Positions 13,198 through 26,000 of a stretch of 64,000 bases of DNA are shown here, one piece after another. The position numbers were made by a program, and so were the translations under genes. The stretch comes from Citrus sinensis (taxonomy: Eukaryota > Streptophyta > Magnoliopsida > Sapindales > Rutaceae): positions 25,551,501 to 25,615,500 of the forward strand of contig NC_068559.1 of the NCBI RefSeq assembly GCF_022201045.2, written 5' to 3'. Under the pieces are notes generated by a model. The model had not been told where the DNA came from. It worked only from the letters and a program-made list of their open reading frames with translations, and made no database searches. The stretch's first letter is position 1; every line of letters begins with the position of its first letter.

Positions 13198-16100
13198 CTA
13201 ACCAAATAAACCACCAGTACCTAGTTCCCCTTGTTGCAGCTCCTTTCTACGCTGCTCTTCTAAAGGATCTGGACTCTTCATCATTCTTCGCATACGCCTA
13301 ACGTAACACAAAAGGAACTTGAATATACAAAGTATCCAGACAAAAATAACAAGAAAAGATTAAGGCTCCTGACGTTTCAACTTCTGAATTCAAAATGTCA
13401 AGATACCTGTCTTGAGCATGTTGAGCAGGAAAAGTAGGCATAAAATCTTTGGACTTCGGAAGTGGAACTTCACGGAACCAATCATGATTAAGTGCAGCTT
13501 CAGCTGTTATCCGCTGCAAATAACAACATGGGCATAAATACAATCAAGCAATCATGATGATCATAAAGAAAGACTACAGAGGACCAATAATTACCTTGTC
13601 AGGATCATATGTTAACAGTGAGTTTAATAAATCAAAGCCAGCATCAGATAAAACTGGTGATCCAGTGAAAGATGTTGCTGGGAATTTCTTGCGCAATAGA
13701 TTATACCTGAAAGGTAAACGTCAGTGGTTAATACAAACATGGAAAACATTGTAACTGAAAGTGTCACCAATGGAGGCCAGATAGCCAGATCAGAATCACC
13801 CAAAGCTGGACGCCTGGGAAAACAGTGGCAACAATAAGAAAACCTCAGTGTCATTTTCAACTTTGTTCTGAATAGAAATAATTAAAAGTCAATACTTACT
13901 GATGCTTGATAAAGTTGACCTTAACTCCAGGCAGCTTAGAAAACCCAGGCCAAATTTTCTCATTAGGAGTACCAAGAGTTTTAAAGATCTAAACAAATAG
14001 AAAAACCCATATAATAAAATTAGACCAAAGGAAAATTATCAAGGTGTTTCACCTTACATCTGAGGCATTGAAGAACTAAATTTACCTTGTCAAGTTGATC
14101 AAATTCACTTTTCCCATTGAACAGTGGCTCCTTTGATAATAGCTCAGCCATGATACAACCCAAAGACCACATGTCAATTGCCGTTGAATACTGTTTTGAT
14201 CCCAATAGAAGTTCAGGTGCCCTGCAATAGCAGATGTGTATTTTAGTGTTTATGTCAATAGTGTCTGCTTACAAGCAAAATAGAATATGAAAAAGATATT
14301 CTAAAGCATGTTTCACAAAATGTTGCTTGAAAGGAGGGAATGGGCAAATGCAGCTTACCTGTACCAAAGGGTAACTACCAAATGAGTATAAGGTTTCAGT
14401 GGGCTCCCATATTGACGAGCCAGCCCAAAATCACAGATCTTCAACTCACCTCGGTTATTTAAAAGCAGGTTGGAAGTTTTCAAATCCCTATGAAGCACCC
14501 AATTATCATGAAGATACTTAATACCCTCCAATAGCTGGAGCATCAAGCATTTTACTTCACTCTGACTAAATGGTTGCTTCATTGTCTCCATCAGTCCCTT
14601 GAGATCATGTTCCATGTATTCCATTACCATAAAAATGCTATCTAGGTTACTGCCTACAACAACTTCTTTAACATCCACGATTGAAGGATGATGAAAAGAA
14701 AGAAGTATGTTTATTTCCCTCAGAGAAGTCAACGGAAAACCTTCTCTTTCTTTCTCCATCTTAACTTTCTTCAGTGCTACTATTTCCCCAGTCTTCTTAT
14801 CTCTAGCTCTATATACAACACCATAAGTGCCTTCATCTATCTTATTCAGTCTCTCAAACTCATCAACACTTCTACATCCCTGAAGCATATTTATACTTCT
14901 TTGAGGAGGTCCCGCAGGTTCTGGTGTCCCACAAGAATCATTTTCATCCTCAGAATCTGTATCAGACCCACCAACACTATCATTGTTATTATGATCCTCA
15001 TCAATCTCCATGTAGTCGCCCTTCTCAGATTCATGGCCATGATACTCATCGCCACTCAATGACCTAGCACGGTCGCCTCGTTCGTCAGATTCAGATGACC
15101 TTGATCTAGATCTTTCAGACCCTATTCTCTTAATTTCACTGAGCTCGGGACTGAGAAATTTATTTCGTGCTCTGGTTTGCAAAGACTCTGAAACAGGCAT
15201 TTTTTTCCTCCTTTTTGGCAGTTCCTCATCTTCTGAAATTTCACCTTCATCAGCAGGAGAGCTATTTCCAGCTGCCCATCTCGAAGATGATATATTCCGG
15301 GTTGGTGCATAATCTTCATCATCTACATGCTCCACTTCCTGCTCATTATGCCATTGCTCCCTTGGCGGGGAAGAAGCCAAACCCACAGGAGATTCAGGTG
15401 CAGCATATTCAACGGACCTGGCAGCCACAGGAGGAATGATTGGTGAAACAGACTGCCAATTATTGTTTAAACTACTCTTTATGGGGGATACACACACACC
15501 CCCTTCTGGGACAACAGTAGGTGATTTCCAATATGCCTTAGGCAAAGATGGAGGAGGAGGAAGAGCTGTCGCAACCAGCCTACTCTTACCCATATCACTA
15601 TCATCTCTGTCCCACACAATGGGAGAAAACTTCCTTTTTCTCTCCAAAGGAGACTGATTCCCATTCTCTACCACCTTAGAAACCTCATTATCTTTAACCT
15701 TTGAAACAGACTCAATTTCAGCTGCATCATCAGACCCACTTTCACTTGACAACTCACCAGGCTCCTTATCAACAGCCTTCAATGACAACTCAGGTTCCCG
15801 AAGTCCACGGCTACCACTACCTCCACCTCCGCTGCTACCTGAATCACTCCTACTAGAAGAGGAGCAGAAGCCACCATTTATTATCACTTCCCTCTCCTTA
15901 ACATCCTTTTGTCTAACCCTTACCCTATCTCTTGCATAAGGAACATGACCCTGCCCGTTACTTTCATGATTACTGTTCCTAATCCTCTCATAAGCAAATT
16001 CGTCCTTGGAATACGTGTATTCACGTCTTGACACATCAAGCTCAGACTCTCGGTCCCTGAACTCATTATCTCTATAAACCCCATGTCTCCCAGCCGCCAT
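13198..16100 (-). CDS. CDKG2: Cyclin-dependent kinase G (CDK11/PITSLRE class)
   Basis: Six coding exons on the minus strand: 16100-14359, 14221-14086, 13988-13900, 13706-13595, 13513-13407 and 13297-13198; 761 residues. Residues 1-410 are a charged Ser/Arg/Glu-rich, probably disordered region with RS-like patches. The kinase domain starts near 413: G-loop GTYGVVY (424-430), catalytic Lys 444, C-helix signature PLTSLRE (456-462), HRD 537-539, DFG from Asp 557 and the T-loop up to TLWYRAPE. The C-terminus matches the CDKG tail ([12 protein letters not shown], then [13 protein letters not shown], ending GGLFG). CDKG kinases bind L-type cyclins and act in the nucleus on splicing and meiotic pairing. 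Arabidopsis CDKG2 (At1g67580, from memory) is of similar length; G1 is less likely because of gene neighbours. Confidence 0.93.
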
Positions 16101-19000
16101 ATATGCTTATCAATAACTAACTTTGAGTAGGAGACCCTTACTTCAATTCAAATCCCTCTAGTAAAACCCCAATTCTAGGGAACAATCAAATAAATATTTT
16201 TTTTTTCAATTTTTCAAGAATTAGAGAAAAGGTAAAATGAAACCCTAAGTCAAACCCAAATTCAGATCTACAGGTAGCACAAAATCAACTAACCAAGCAC
16301 TTTATGAATACAGAAAGGATAACAAGAAAGGAAATATGAATAGAAAATCACTCGATTATCCGCTTTATAATGCGAAATCGAAAGTGAAACCCTAGAATTT
16401 AAAGAGCAAATAAAAAACGCTTCCTAGAAGTTGGGGAAAATGAAAGATACAATCTTTTTGATCCCTCATACGAAGATAACACTGGATCGCGCTTGCCAAT
16501 CGGGACAGGCACAGATTGGGAGAAAGCGGCTAACTGCAGCTTCGAGAGAGAAATTAATCAAGAGGCAACGAGATATAGATATACTTACTTTGGGTCGCGT
16601 TTGTGATCGCGATACGATGATGGGTTCTCGGTTTTTATTTTTATTTTCGAATTATTATGGGATGTGGTAAAATATCATTAGGACGCACTTGTGCTGGCAT
16701 GATATCATTGGTCCATTCCAGTCTTCCATCACAATTACAATTTTAGGCCTTAATTAATTTTCGTTCATTTTTTTGAGAAATTTACCATCATTAGGATACT
16801 GATACTAATCATGCATTTATAATAATATCTCAAAACTAGCTCAAGTTCTAATTTTATACCAACCAACTTCTGTTTAGTTAACTATATTAGTTACCATTAA
16901 ATAATTTAAGGTAAAATACTATTTAACTCCTTGAGCGAGTGAGTCTCCCAAAGTAATTCAAGGGTAAAATAATTTTTTAACTTAAATTCTTTAACTTGGT
17001 TAATGGAGTTAATGCAAAAGTGATAAATTAATATAAAACTAAAACTTGAGGTGATATTAAAATATTATAAAAAAACTCATGGCGTCTATCTATACTTTCA
17101 ATATCTTGAGCTGCTGTTAAGTGATAATTTTATTTTTTTCTTATATATATATATATATATATATTATGTTTTGTGCCTATATTAGTTATTATTAAATAAT
17201 TGAAGATAAAATATCCTTTTACTCCTTGAGCTAGTGAGCCTCCCAAAATAAAATTTTATCTTCTTAAATAAATTCAAGAGTAAAATAGTTTTTAACTTAA
17301 ATTCTTTAAATGTGGTTAATGAAGTTAATGCAAAAGTGATAAGTTAATATAAAACTAAAACTTGAGGTGGCTATTAAAATGTTACAAAAAACTCATGGTG
17401 GCTATCTATACTTCCAATATCTTGAGCTACCGAGTTGGTTAAGAGATAATTTTTATTTTCTTCTTACATATATTATGTTTTATGCCTATAACTTATCTTA
17501 TGCATAGGATAATGTGGTACAACCCCTAAAAGGTGCATTTGGTATTGTTATTATCTTGTGGTGTTTCTTAAATTTGTTTAAACAAAGGAAATGATTTTTT
17601 TTTATGTAATATTTTATAAATTAAAATATGAAACATTATTTAAGAATGAGAATATAAAGATGTGAGAAGTATAGAATAATGAGCAAGATCTACAAAATGA
17701 TTAGTAAATGAAATGGGGAAAATGTGTCTAATTCCTCTAGAATACACCTTTAACTTTAGTTTCTAATGGATCAAGGGTTGAAAATATTTATGATGATTTG
17801 GATAAAGCCATATTTTGTGGTCTCTGAATCTGAATTGAATATATTGCCACAAGAAATAATATTAACCATCTTTTTCTCAATTATCCCAAAGGGGAACATA
17901 AGATCGCATGCGATCCAAATTGCCAATTTTGCTGCTCATATTTTGTTGTAACTTGGTAGTAGTTGTGTATTTGCCAAAATAAGATTTTACAGGAAATTCA
18001 GTCAGTACACATTTTGAAGAGGTCAAGATCTTCGTATAAGTGAATGACCAAATAGGGGTGCCATGATAGAATTATCTATCTATGATGGATGTTTAGGTAT
18101 AGTGATATTTCTAGATGTACACACATCTAATTTAAATTTGCCACATACATTAATCGTTTGTACTAGTTGTATGCTTCTGCGAGTTGAGAGTTGTGCTACT
18201 ATACTCATACTTATGTTTAGTTTAATGAAATTTTAGTTTATGACGTATATATAAAAGACATTCTATTTCTCTCCATTTCCTGGAGCAGAACAGACACAAG
18301 CTCATAAAATTACCTAAGCTAATCAGTATCAAAGCATTAGGTAATTAGGATACATGAGACGACAACTGCAAATTGTCATTCTATGATTTCCGCCATGTAA
18401 GATAGGTCATTATTCATTTTGTATGATTGGTTTGTCATGGACTCATGAACTACAACATAAAGAAATTGTGAATATTGTATCCCTCCCAGTCTTAGTCATT
18501 AATCATTTTGCGTAATTTTGGACTTGCTGCCCTTATTTTTGTGCCTGATCCCATATTAATTTGCTCTACTGGTGCCTTTAAGATTTTGGACTTGCTACCC
18601 TTATTAAATATTTGCTATCCATATTTGCATCTATTAATAGTAATAAATGTAAAAACCCACTCTAAACAGATTCCTCATCAATGCTCTACCGCTGCCTTTA
18701 AGAGTCAGTTTTGCTTAAGAAATAGCTGGAACGCTTATAAAGGCATATGCATCCAATTAAAAATAAAAAATCACAAATCATTTGTGTTAAGATTTATGCT
18801 TTTTTATTAGTAGAAAGACTAACTTAGAGTGGGGGGGTTTCCATTTCCAATATTTATTCTAGGCACTGACTCATTGGAGAGGCATTATTTTAATACCAAA
18901 GTGAATATGCAAGCTCATATTTATGTAAAAAAAAACAAGAGATAAAACAACAGTCGCTGGTAGATTTGAGCATTTTGTTGTGCTGCTGTAGATAATTACA
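16101..19000. other. CDKG 5' region and AT-rich spacer
   Basis: The first 500 bp should hold the 5' UTR and promoter of the kinase gene. The rest is AT-rich and contains the diverged duplication at 16884-17490 with a (TA)n run at 17142-17165. Near 18516-18700 short phrases recur (ttttggacttgct twice; a 'tgcctttaaga' phrase twice). No coding region is supported. Confidence 0.5.
16884..17490. repeat. Diverged ~295-bp tandem duplication
   Basis: Two similar blocks follow each other, starting about 16884 and 17179. Shared phrases in the same order are 'ctccttgagc.agtgag', 'aagtgata', 'taaaactaaaacttgaggt', 'ctatctatactt' and 'caatatcttgagct'. Scattered substitutions and small gaps make it clearly older than the duplications at 11.6 and 12.2 kb. 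It is likely transposon-derived, but I cannot name the family. Confidence 0.75.
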
Positions 19001-19211
19001 CCAACAAAGGGAAGGTAACTTGAAAGAGAATGAAGAGGGCACGTGCCCAGTCCTTTTTATGTAGTGAGTCTGCTTTCTCAGAGGTCTTTATAGCTTTTTC
19101 ATTCAATTTGGCTTCCGCATTTGCACGTTTTTCTTCAGCTATTCTCCTTGTAGTTGCAAGTTTGTTTATCAATCGCTCTTGTGCTCAAGCTTTCGATCTC
19201 TCAGCCTTCAC
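19001..19211 (-). pseudogene. Remorin C-terminal exon pseudogene
   Basis: Read on the minus strand, 19211 downwards gives VKAERSKA, a stop (TGA where CGA for Arg is expected), then AQERLINKLATTRRIAEEKR and ANAEAKLNEKAIKTSEKAD. After a frameshift it continues as YIKRTGHVPSSFSFKLPSLC. This is the coiled-coil Remorin_C region and the typical hydrophobic tail of remorins, plant plasma-membrane nanodomain proteins. Stop plus frameshift and absence of the N-terminal exons make it a relic. A solo LTR begins 266 bp away on the side where the missing exons would be. Confidence 0.85.
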
Positions 19212-19570
19212 TTACAAGTACAAAAGAATTATTCAGAAAGCTAACGTCTAAAGCAGTATGCATTTATATACAGTCTATGTTATGTGTGTTACTAACATCT
19301 AAAACTAAACAAGTACTAATCAAAGCTTCATAATTATGTTTAGTCAACCACACTGAAAGACTCAGACCTAAAAACAAAAAAAGCCAAAACGGTTTTTCAG
19401 AAAAATTCTAATATACAAAGAAATGTACTTTAAAACCATAGATTTTTTAGATTTGCAAAATAAAAAACAAAATAATTGTTGATGCCGAAATCCGGATAAG
19501 TTAGTCAGATCTTAGATCCTTGCATCATCATTAAATTTGTTTGGTGGGAAGCTGATGATTAGTTAGCACC

Positions 19571-19870
19571 ATGAGCAGATTTTCTATGAGCAGATGTTCT
19601 GTGAGCAGAAAACCCATGAGCAGAAAACCCATGAGCAGATAATCCATGAGCAGACGATCCATGAGCAGAGAACCCATGAGCAGATAACCCATAAGCAGAC
19701 GATCCATGAGCAGAGAACTCATTAGCAGGCAATCCATGAGCAGATAACCCGTGAGCAGACGATCCATAAGCTGAGAACTCATGAGCAGGCAATCCATGAG
19801 CAGATAACCCATGAGCAAACGATCCGTGAGCAGATAACCCATGAGCAGACAATCCATGAGCAGATAACCT
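19571..19870. repeat. 15-bp minisatellite inside the solo LTR
   Basis: About twenty 15-bp units around 'catgagcagataacc / catgagcagacgatc', in a partly 30-bp higher-order pattern. Because 15 is divisible by three, the minus strand stays open and would encode AHGLS-like pentapeptides, but this is LTR sequence downstream of its own TATA box, not a gene. Confidence 0.9.
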
Positions 19871-20279
19871 GTGAGCCGGTGAACACAACCAACGGTCAGG
19901 AGGTGCCGGAAGTTTTTCCGACGAGAACCCTCCGACGCTCAAGTCAGGGATTCGGGTCTTACTTGGAAAAACCCATACCACAATTCATGTGGCTTAATTA
20001 TGATTGCTTTAAACAAAAAGCTCTTAAGTAAATTTAAAGGAAAAGAATTCAAAATAATCAATCTTAAAGAAATCACAGGCGAAAGAGAAATTTCTCTGTG
20101 GTAGAGAGAGAAAAATGTCCAATGGGTTCAGTTGCTTAGAGAGAGAGAGAGCTAGCCCCAAGACCCCTTTTCCTTTCCTTTTCTAGGGTTTTTATAGAAA
20201 ACTATAGCGGTTTTCATCCACTAAGAATATGGTCCCTAATATTTCGGAGAAAATGTTTTGACTGAATCGTGCTTTCTGG

Positions 20280-20575
20280 TAACTTCCTGGTCGAGGTGAC
20301 CAATAACATCCTAGTCGAGGTGATGTGCTCGAGGTCACCACATATTATTCTGGTCGAGGTGACCAATAATATCCTAGTCAAGGTGATCTGCTCGAGGTCA
20401 CCACATATTATTCTGGTCGAGGTGACCAACGATATCCTGGTCAATGTGATCTGCTCGAGGTGACCAATAACATCTTGGTCGAGGTGATCTGTTCGAGGTC
20501 ACCACATATTATTCTGGTCGAGGTGACCAATAAAATCCTGGTCAAGGTGATCTGCTCGAGGTGATCTGCTCAACT
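20280..20575. repeat. Second minisatellite (GGTCGAGGTGACC type) in the LTR
   Basis: Irregular repeats of 'ctggtcgaggtgaccaata' alternating with 'ctcgaggtcaccacatatta'. Since GGTGACC and GGTCACC are reverse complements, the array can fold on itself. It lies in the U3 (promoter) part of the LTR, upstream of the TATA box. Confidence 0.9.
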
Positions 20576-20666
20576 ATTTGCTCACTTTTACTCTGGAGGA
20601 GAGCGCGATAATGTATGAGCAAACACCTTTATCTTGGTCACCCTATTTCATTCCCTAAACAATAAT

Positions 20667-21700
20667 AATAAAAGTTTAGATCTATTCTAGCCCTAAAATA
20701 TACCTATAAATTAACTTTGCCTCGTGAAAACTTGAACCAACCAACATACATGGCAGTAATAGTAAAAAAATATTCCATAAAGTAACTGTTTATACATAAA
20801 GTAGCAACCTTGTATTTTATGGGTCTGACTGTGTTAGAACTGTGCAACAGTAGAGCACTGTTGATGACCGTACGATTATAAAAATAAATATTAAATATGC
20901 ACTTACTATTATGATCTGACGGGCATTATCAGTGCTCTACAATGGAGCAGCTTCACCGTAACCACTGCCTTATTTTATTACTCAGTAAACATGCCTTCAT
21001 TCACAACTGAATCTGGAGAAGAATTTCGGTGGCAAAATTAAAAAAAAAATGAAAAAAATGAGCATAACTAAAAACTAATTTCAATGGCGAAATTCTCTTC
21101 TCTCTCTTTTCTTTTTGTTTCTTCATCTCTTTATCAATTTCTTTGTCTTGTAAAAATAGAGATGTCCTTTTTCTTTTAGATATACTTAAGGGCTAGGGTT
21201 AGCTAAGAGTTAGGGGAAAAAAAATACCATTGCTTTAATGAAATGACTAAGATGACCTTAGACAATTTCACTAAAATACCCTAAAAGAATTGGGGATATT
21301 GCAATAGAAAAATTTAGGTTTTATTTAGTAAATATTTATATATGTGATTTTAAGCTAAGATAATTTATTTCATAGTTATTTGATGAAAAAAATTATTATT
21401 TTAAGAAAAAAATTTATCAAACACCATCAATTTTTAATTTACAATTAGTATTTTCATGTTATTTTCTTACAACAGTTATAGCATTAAAGTGAGCTACAAG
21501 CTTCACACGTGATGAGAGGCAGGAGAGCCGGACATTTAAGAAAGCCGGGCCAAGCCCAGTTGAACCCCAAAAAACAAAAAAAAAAGAGCGCATTAAACAA
21601 AATCAACTAACTATAAAACCATGCGACACTTAGCTTCACTTCCTTCAAATTTCATCGTCCATTACCATTCACTTCGACAAACCATTTTCTTAATTCTGCA
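20667..21700. other. Spacer and promoter side of the FAD monooxygenase gene
   Basis: AT-rich, no gene seen. The last 200 bp or so should hold the promoter and 5' UTR of the downstream gene; the leader has no upstream ATG right before 21701. Confidence 0.5.
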
Positions 21701-24700
21701 ATGAGGATTGTAGCGTTTACGAGAAGACTTAACTGTTTCTCCAGAATCAAAACATTCCCATATCCATATGGGTATACTCCATGCAGAGCCTTATCAGACT
21801 CCAAAACTATCGTTAGCAATGAAGCTGTGGTTCCGGTTTTGATAGTTGGTGCAGGACCCGTCGGTCTCGTTCTCTCTATACTTCTCACAAAATTAGGTAT
21901 ATTTTAAAATTTCTTGGTTTCCATTTTCATTAAATCGTGTTTCAGTGGTTGGTTGCTGAGAAAAGTGTGTGGAAATGAAGGAAAGCAATAAAACATTTTG
22001 TCAGCAAAATGTTTGACTTGTGGTCTCTGAGAATGTTATTGAACGCTCTTCATTTTCTGTTTTCCCTTCTTCTGGGTGACTTTATGATCCATTTTACTAT
22101 TTTTCTGTTTCTTCTAAGTTTTTTTCTCTCACGAGTGGTTAGGATTTACTAATTGAAATAATATTTTCAATCTGTTTTCATTTAAATTTGGTTTCTCCAA
22201 GAGAGAAATTGATAGTTACAGACTTAAAAGATCATGTTCTTACCATGGAAAGAGGGAAAACTGGAGGTTTTGTTCTAATCTTTTTCGTTTTTTTGGTGAT
22301 TAATGACATTTTGTAGGGATAAAATGCTCGGTTTTGGAGAAAAACAAGGCCTTCTCTACGCACCCGCAGGCTCATTTTATCAATAACCGGTCTATGGAGG
22401 TTGATTTTCTTGTATGCAAGATATGCATTGGTTTGCTTTAAACGATTTCAGGCTTCATTGAGGTGCGATTATTGATTAGGTGTTTCGGAAATTGGATGGC
22501 TTGGCAGAGGAGATTGAAAGGTCACAACCGCCAGTTGATTTGTGGAGAAAATTCATATATTGTACATCAGTAACGGGTCCAATTCTTGGGTCAGTGGACC
22601 ACATGCAACCTCAAGGTATGATACATCTCTTGGCATCATAGGACCATGATTATAAGACTACAAGGCATATTTATCATCTTTACGAGATTTGTCACATTTT
22701 ATGATCGTATGATATGGTTTATTTTCTGATTATAATTTTCGAAAGAATGTAAATTTGCTGATTGATTATGTTGTTATTTCTCACCAGATTTTGAGAAAGT
22801 TGTCAGCCCAGTCTCTGTTGCACACTTCTCACAGTACAAATTAAACAAATTACTACTTAAGCAGCTGGAAAAGCTCAACTTTAAAATTTGTACATCAGAA
22901 GGTACGGAGGGCCTTCACAACCACTTGCTCCAGGGAAGGGAAATATTAATGGGGCATGAGTGTGTATCTGTCAGTGCTACTGATCAATGTATAAATGTGA
23001 TTGCTTCATTTCTCAAGGAAGGGAAATGTACAGAGAGAAATATCCAGTGCAATATTCTTATTGGTACAGATGGTGCTGGAAGTACTGTGAGGAAGCTTGT
23101 AGGAATAGATCTAGTAGGTGAAAAAGACTTGCAAAAGCTTGTCAGTGTTCATTTTCTTAGCAAAGACCTTGGAGACTACCTACTCAATGAGCGACCTGGA
23201 ATGCTATTTTTCATTTTCAATACTGAAGCTATTGGAGTCCTAGTAGCTCATGACCTTAAGGAAGGAGAATTTATATTGCAGGTATTGTGGGCCGTAGAAG
23301 CTGTTTGGAATTTTGTTGTGTTGATTTGTACTTCTTTAATGTGATATACTATCTGTAACTTGTTGCTAATAATCTCAGGTGCCTTTTTACCCTCCTCAGC
23401 AAAACCTTGAAGATTTCAGCCCCGAGGTGATTTCCTTTCATTGTTGATATTTTTTTTTTTTGAGACTGAATATTTGTATGCCATCCTTCACAGTTCCTTT
23501 TGTGTGGGAAAGTGTGAAGGATGACAATGTTAAGAGTTAGATAAAGTGAATGACAGAAATTCATTAACTCAATTAATACAAATCGCAAGCCTGCAGGGCA
23601 ATTTTATATGTAGTTATAAGATTCATCATGCAAATAAGTAAGTTCTCTCCTCTGTTAGTAATTCTTCGAAGGATACAACTTGTTGTAGATATGCGAGAAG
23701 TTAATATTCAAATTAGTTGGTTGGGAACTTTCAGACATCGATGTGATTGATATAAAGCCATGGGTGATGCATGCTGAAGTTGCTGAGAAGTTTCTATGCT
23801 GTTACAATCAGATTATACTTGCTGGTGATGCTTGTCATAGGTTCCCTCCTGCTGGTGGTTTTGGTTAGTAGTTAAATTTTGTGCACACTGTAAAGTGCCT
23901 CCTATTCTGTTAACTGATAGCAACTGAATCATTACACTTTTAAACTCTTGATGATTGAGAAATAATTATAGAAAATAAAAATATATTTGCATTGGATCCT
24001 CAGAATCATATTCGAAATGGTGTTTGGTGTAGAAAGCCTCCTTGGTGCAAATTGAAATGAAGAGTCCAGATCCTGCTTCATATTCTCTACTAAAGGGAAT
24101 TACCAAATAAGAAAGAACAAAAAAAAAAGTTCTTAATTACATTGGTTGGTATAACAATAAAAAAGTTTGTGAAAATTTTTTGTGCAGGAATGAATACTGG
24201 CGTTCAGGATGCTCATAATCTTGCCTGGAAAATAGCTTCCGTACTTAAGGATATTGCCCCGGCTTCAATACTAAATACTTACGAAACAGAACGTAAGCCG
24301 GTATTGATTTTGTCTTTCTGCCTTCTTCCTTCTCTCTCTATTCTGACATAGATGGATGTCATAGATGGATGACATGATATGCTGTTTTCAGATTGCTGAA
24401 TTCAACACTGCACTTAGTGTTCAGAACTTTAGAGCCGCCATGGAAGTTCCTTCTGCTCTTGGTCTTGACCCAACTATTGCAAACTCCGGTAAGCCAATAC
24501 AACTAATGCTTTAATTCTTTCATCTTAGTCATCCGTCTTTCTTTCTAGCCACTGTTTCTCATCAAACATTTATCCAACCCCCACATATTAGTGAAATATT
24601 ATCATTTTCTGCTTTTGCAGTGCATCAACTAATTAATAGAGTGGCTGGTTCTGTTCTGCCATCTGTACTACAGAAGGCATTGCTGGAAGGAATTTTTAAG

Positions 24701-26000
24701 GTAGGTCGTGCACAGCTATCAGAATCTCTTCTGAACGAAAGCAACCCTCTTGGATCTTCAAGGCTTGCCAAATTGAGGCATATATTTGAAGAAGGAAAGA
24801 GTCTCCAACTCCAGTTTCCTGCTGAAGATCTTGGTTTCAGGTGTCACGTTCACTTTCATAATAACCTTTCAGCTCTACACGTTACGGCTTCTTCAATCTC
24901 AAATTCCTTTCTACATCAATCTAATTCTGAAAAAATATATTTTCGGTATCACAAACTTGGGAGTTTTGGTCATCAGCTTATTTTGGTGTCCCCTTAACAT
25001 GGCTATGTGATGCAAAGTTCCTCTAAACAGAAGATCAGCTCTATTATTTCACCCTTCAAACTCCCTATTCTGTGGTTTTATTTCCACTTCAAGAGAAACA
25101 GAATTAGTCTTCGGTCATTCCCTTCAGACAAGCCCTTTCAATTTCGGAGTTTCTGAACTACTGTCTTTATTTATCAATTTTTAAGGTACCTTAAAGGAGC
25201 ACTTGTTCCTGATAGTGATTGTGAGGTTGGCGCTCCAGAGGCACCTACGGGTCATCGGAGGGACTTTGTTCCTTCTGCAAATCCAGGATCAAGGCTGCCC
25301 CATATGAATGTGAGGGTGTTGTCAACAGTAAGAAATCGGGTAATGTAACTAGTCTTTTCTATACTATTTATTGCTCTATATATATGGCTGGCCTTGCATT
25401 TTTTTTCATCCATGGAGAGTTCACAGTTTTTGAAATCAGGAGTTCCCAGTTCCATTTACTCAGCAACTGATTAGCTGGAATCAATCATTTTTGAAAAGGC
25501 CAATTGCATATATGATATTCAAGCCCATTTTAGATGGCAGCATAACTGATTCATGTTTTGTCACATTGTAGGAGATCATCTCTACACTGGATCTTGTGTC
25601 TGGAGATAAAGTTGAATTCCTCCTCATAATAGCACCAGTAGAAGAGTCCTACCATCTTGCTCGTGCTGCATTGAAGGTGGCCGAGGATTTCAAAGTTCCT
25701 ACTAAGGTATGTGTGTTGTGGCCTGCTGGTACTACGAATGAAGTTGAATTCAGAAGTGCTGCAGAATTGGCACCTTGGAAGAACTACATAGATGTTGTAG
25801 AAGTTAAAAAGTCATCAGATTCATTGTCATGGTGGAGGATCTGTAAGATGACTGACAAGGGAGCCATCTTGGTCCGACCTGATGACCACATTGCCTGGCG
25901 TTCAAAATCAGGTGTTTCTGGAAACCCCAAATTGGAGATGGAAATGGCTTTTTCCGCTGTTCTGGGAATAAAGCCAGTCAATGTAGAAGGAACAACATAA
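21701..26000 (+). CDS. EMB2421: FAD-binding monooxygenase, EMB2421-like
   Basis: Eleven exons: 21701-21896, 22317-22399, 22480-22615, 22788-23281, 23379-23426, 23689-23863, 24188-24300, 24392-24488, 24621-24840, 25186-25339, 25572-26000; 714 residues, all GT-AG. Residues 1-40 are basic and Ser/Thr-rich, like an organelle transit peptide. The FAD ADP-binding loop is GAGPVG (50-55), the second FAD motif TDGAGS (232-237), and the flavin GD motif LAGDACH (363-369) followed by GGFGMNTGVQDAHNLAW. These define the aromatic-ring hydroxylase (PheA/UbiH-like) fold; the reaction is NAD(P)H- and O2-dependent hydroxylation of an unknown substrate. The ~140-residue C-terminal domain resembles the thioredoxin-like tail of phenol hydroxylases. 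From memory the Arabidopsis ortholog At1g24340 is embryo-essential. Confidence 0.9.

Larger units (their letters stand above)
19477..20661 (-). mobile_element. Solo LTR with ATAAT target duplication
   Basis: Read on the minus strand it starts TGTTTAGGGAATG and ends CGGCATCAACA; on the plus strand this is TGTTGATGCC...CCTAAACA, 1185 bp. It is flanked by exact 5-bp duplications ATAAT (19472-19476 and 20662-20666). A promoter-like TATA box (ctataaaaacc, minus strand, about 20187-20200) precedes a CT-rich leader. The block containing gacttgagcgtcggagg, near 19940, is common in plant Ty3/gypsy-type LTRs. No internal region remains, so LTR-LTR recombination probably left this copy. Two minisatellites lie inside it. 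Confidence 0.9.

Noticed and set aside
17440-17465. Phrase ctaccgagttggttaagag resembling a tRNA-derived SINE A box
   Set aside because: No B box at the right distance and the first duplicate copy lacks the phrase.
19559-19981. 140-codon minus-strand frame with AHGLS pentapeptide repeats, looking like a repeat protein gene
   Set aside because: It lies wholly inside the solo LTR, the repeat is 15 bp so all frames stay open, and it has no family features.
20280-20575. Regular short repeats resembling a CRISPR array
   Set aside because: Units are contiguous and variable with no unique spacers, in a plant LTR.
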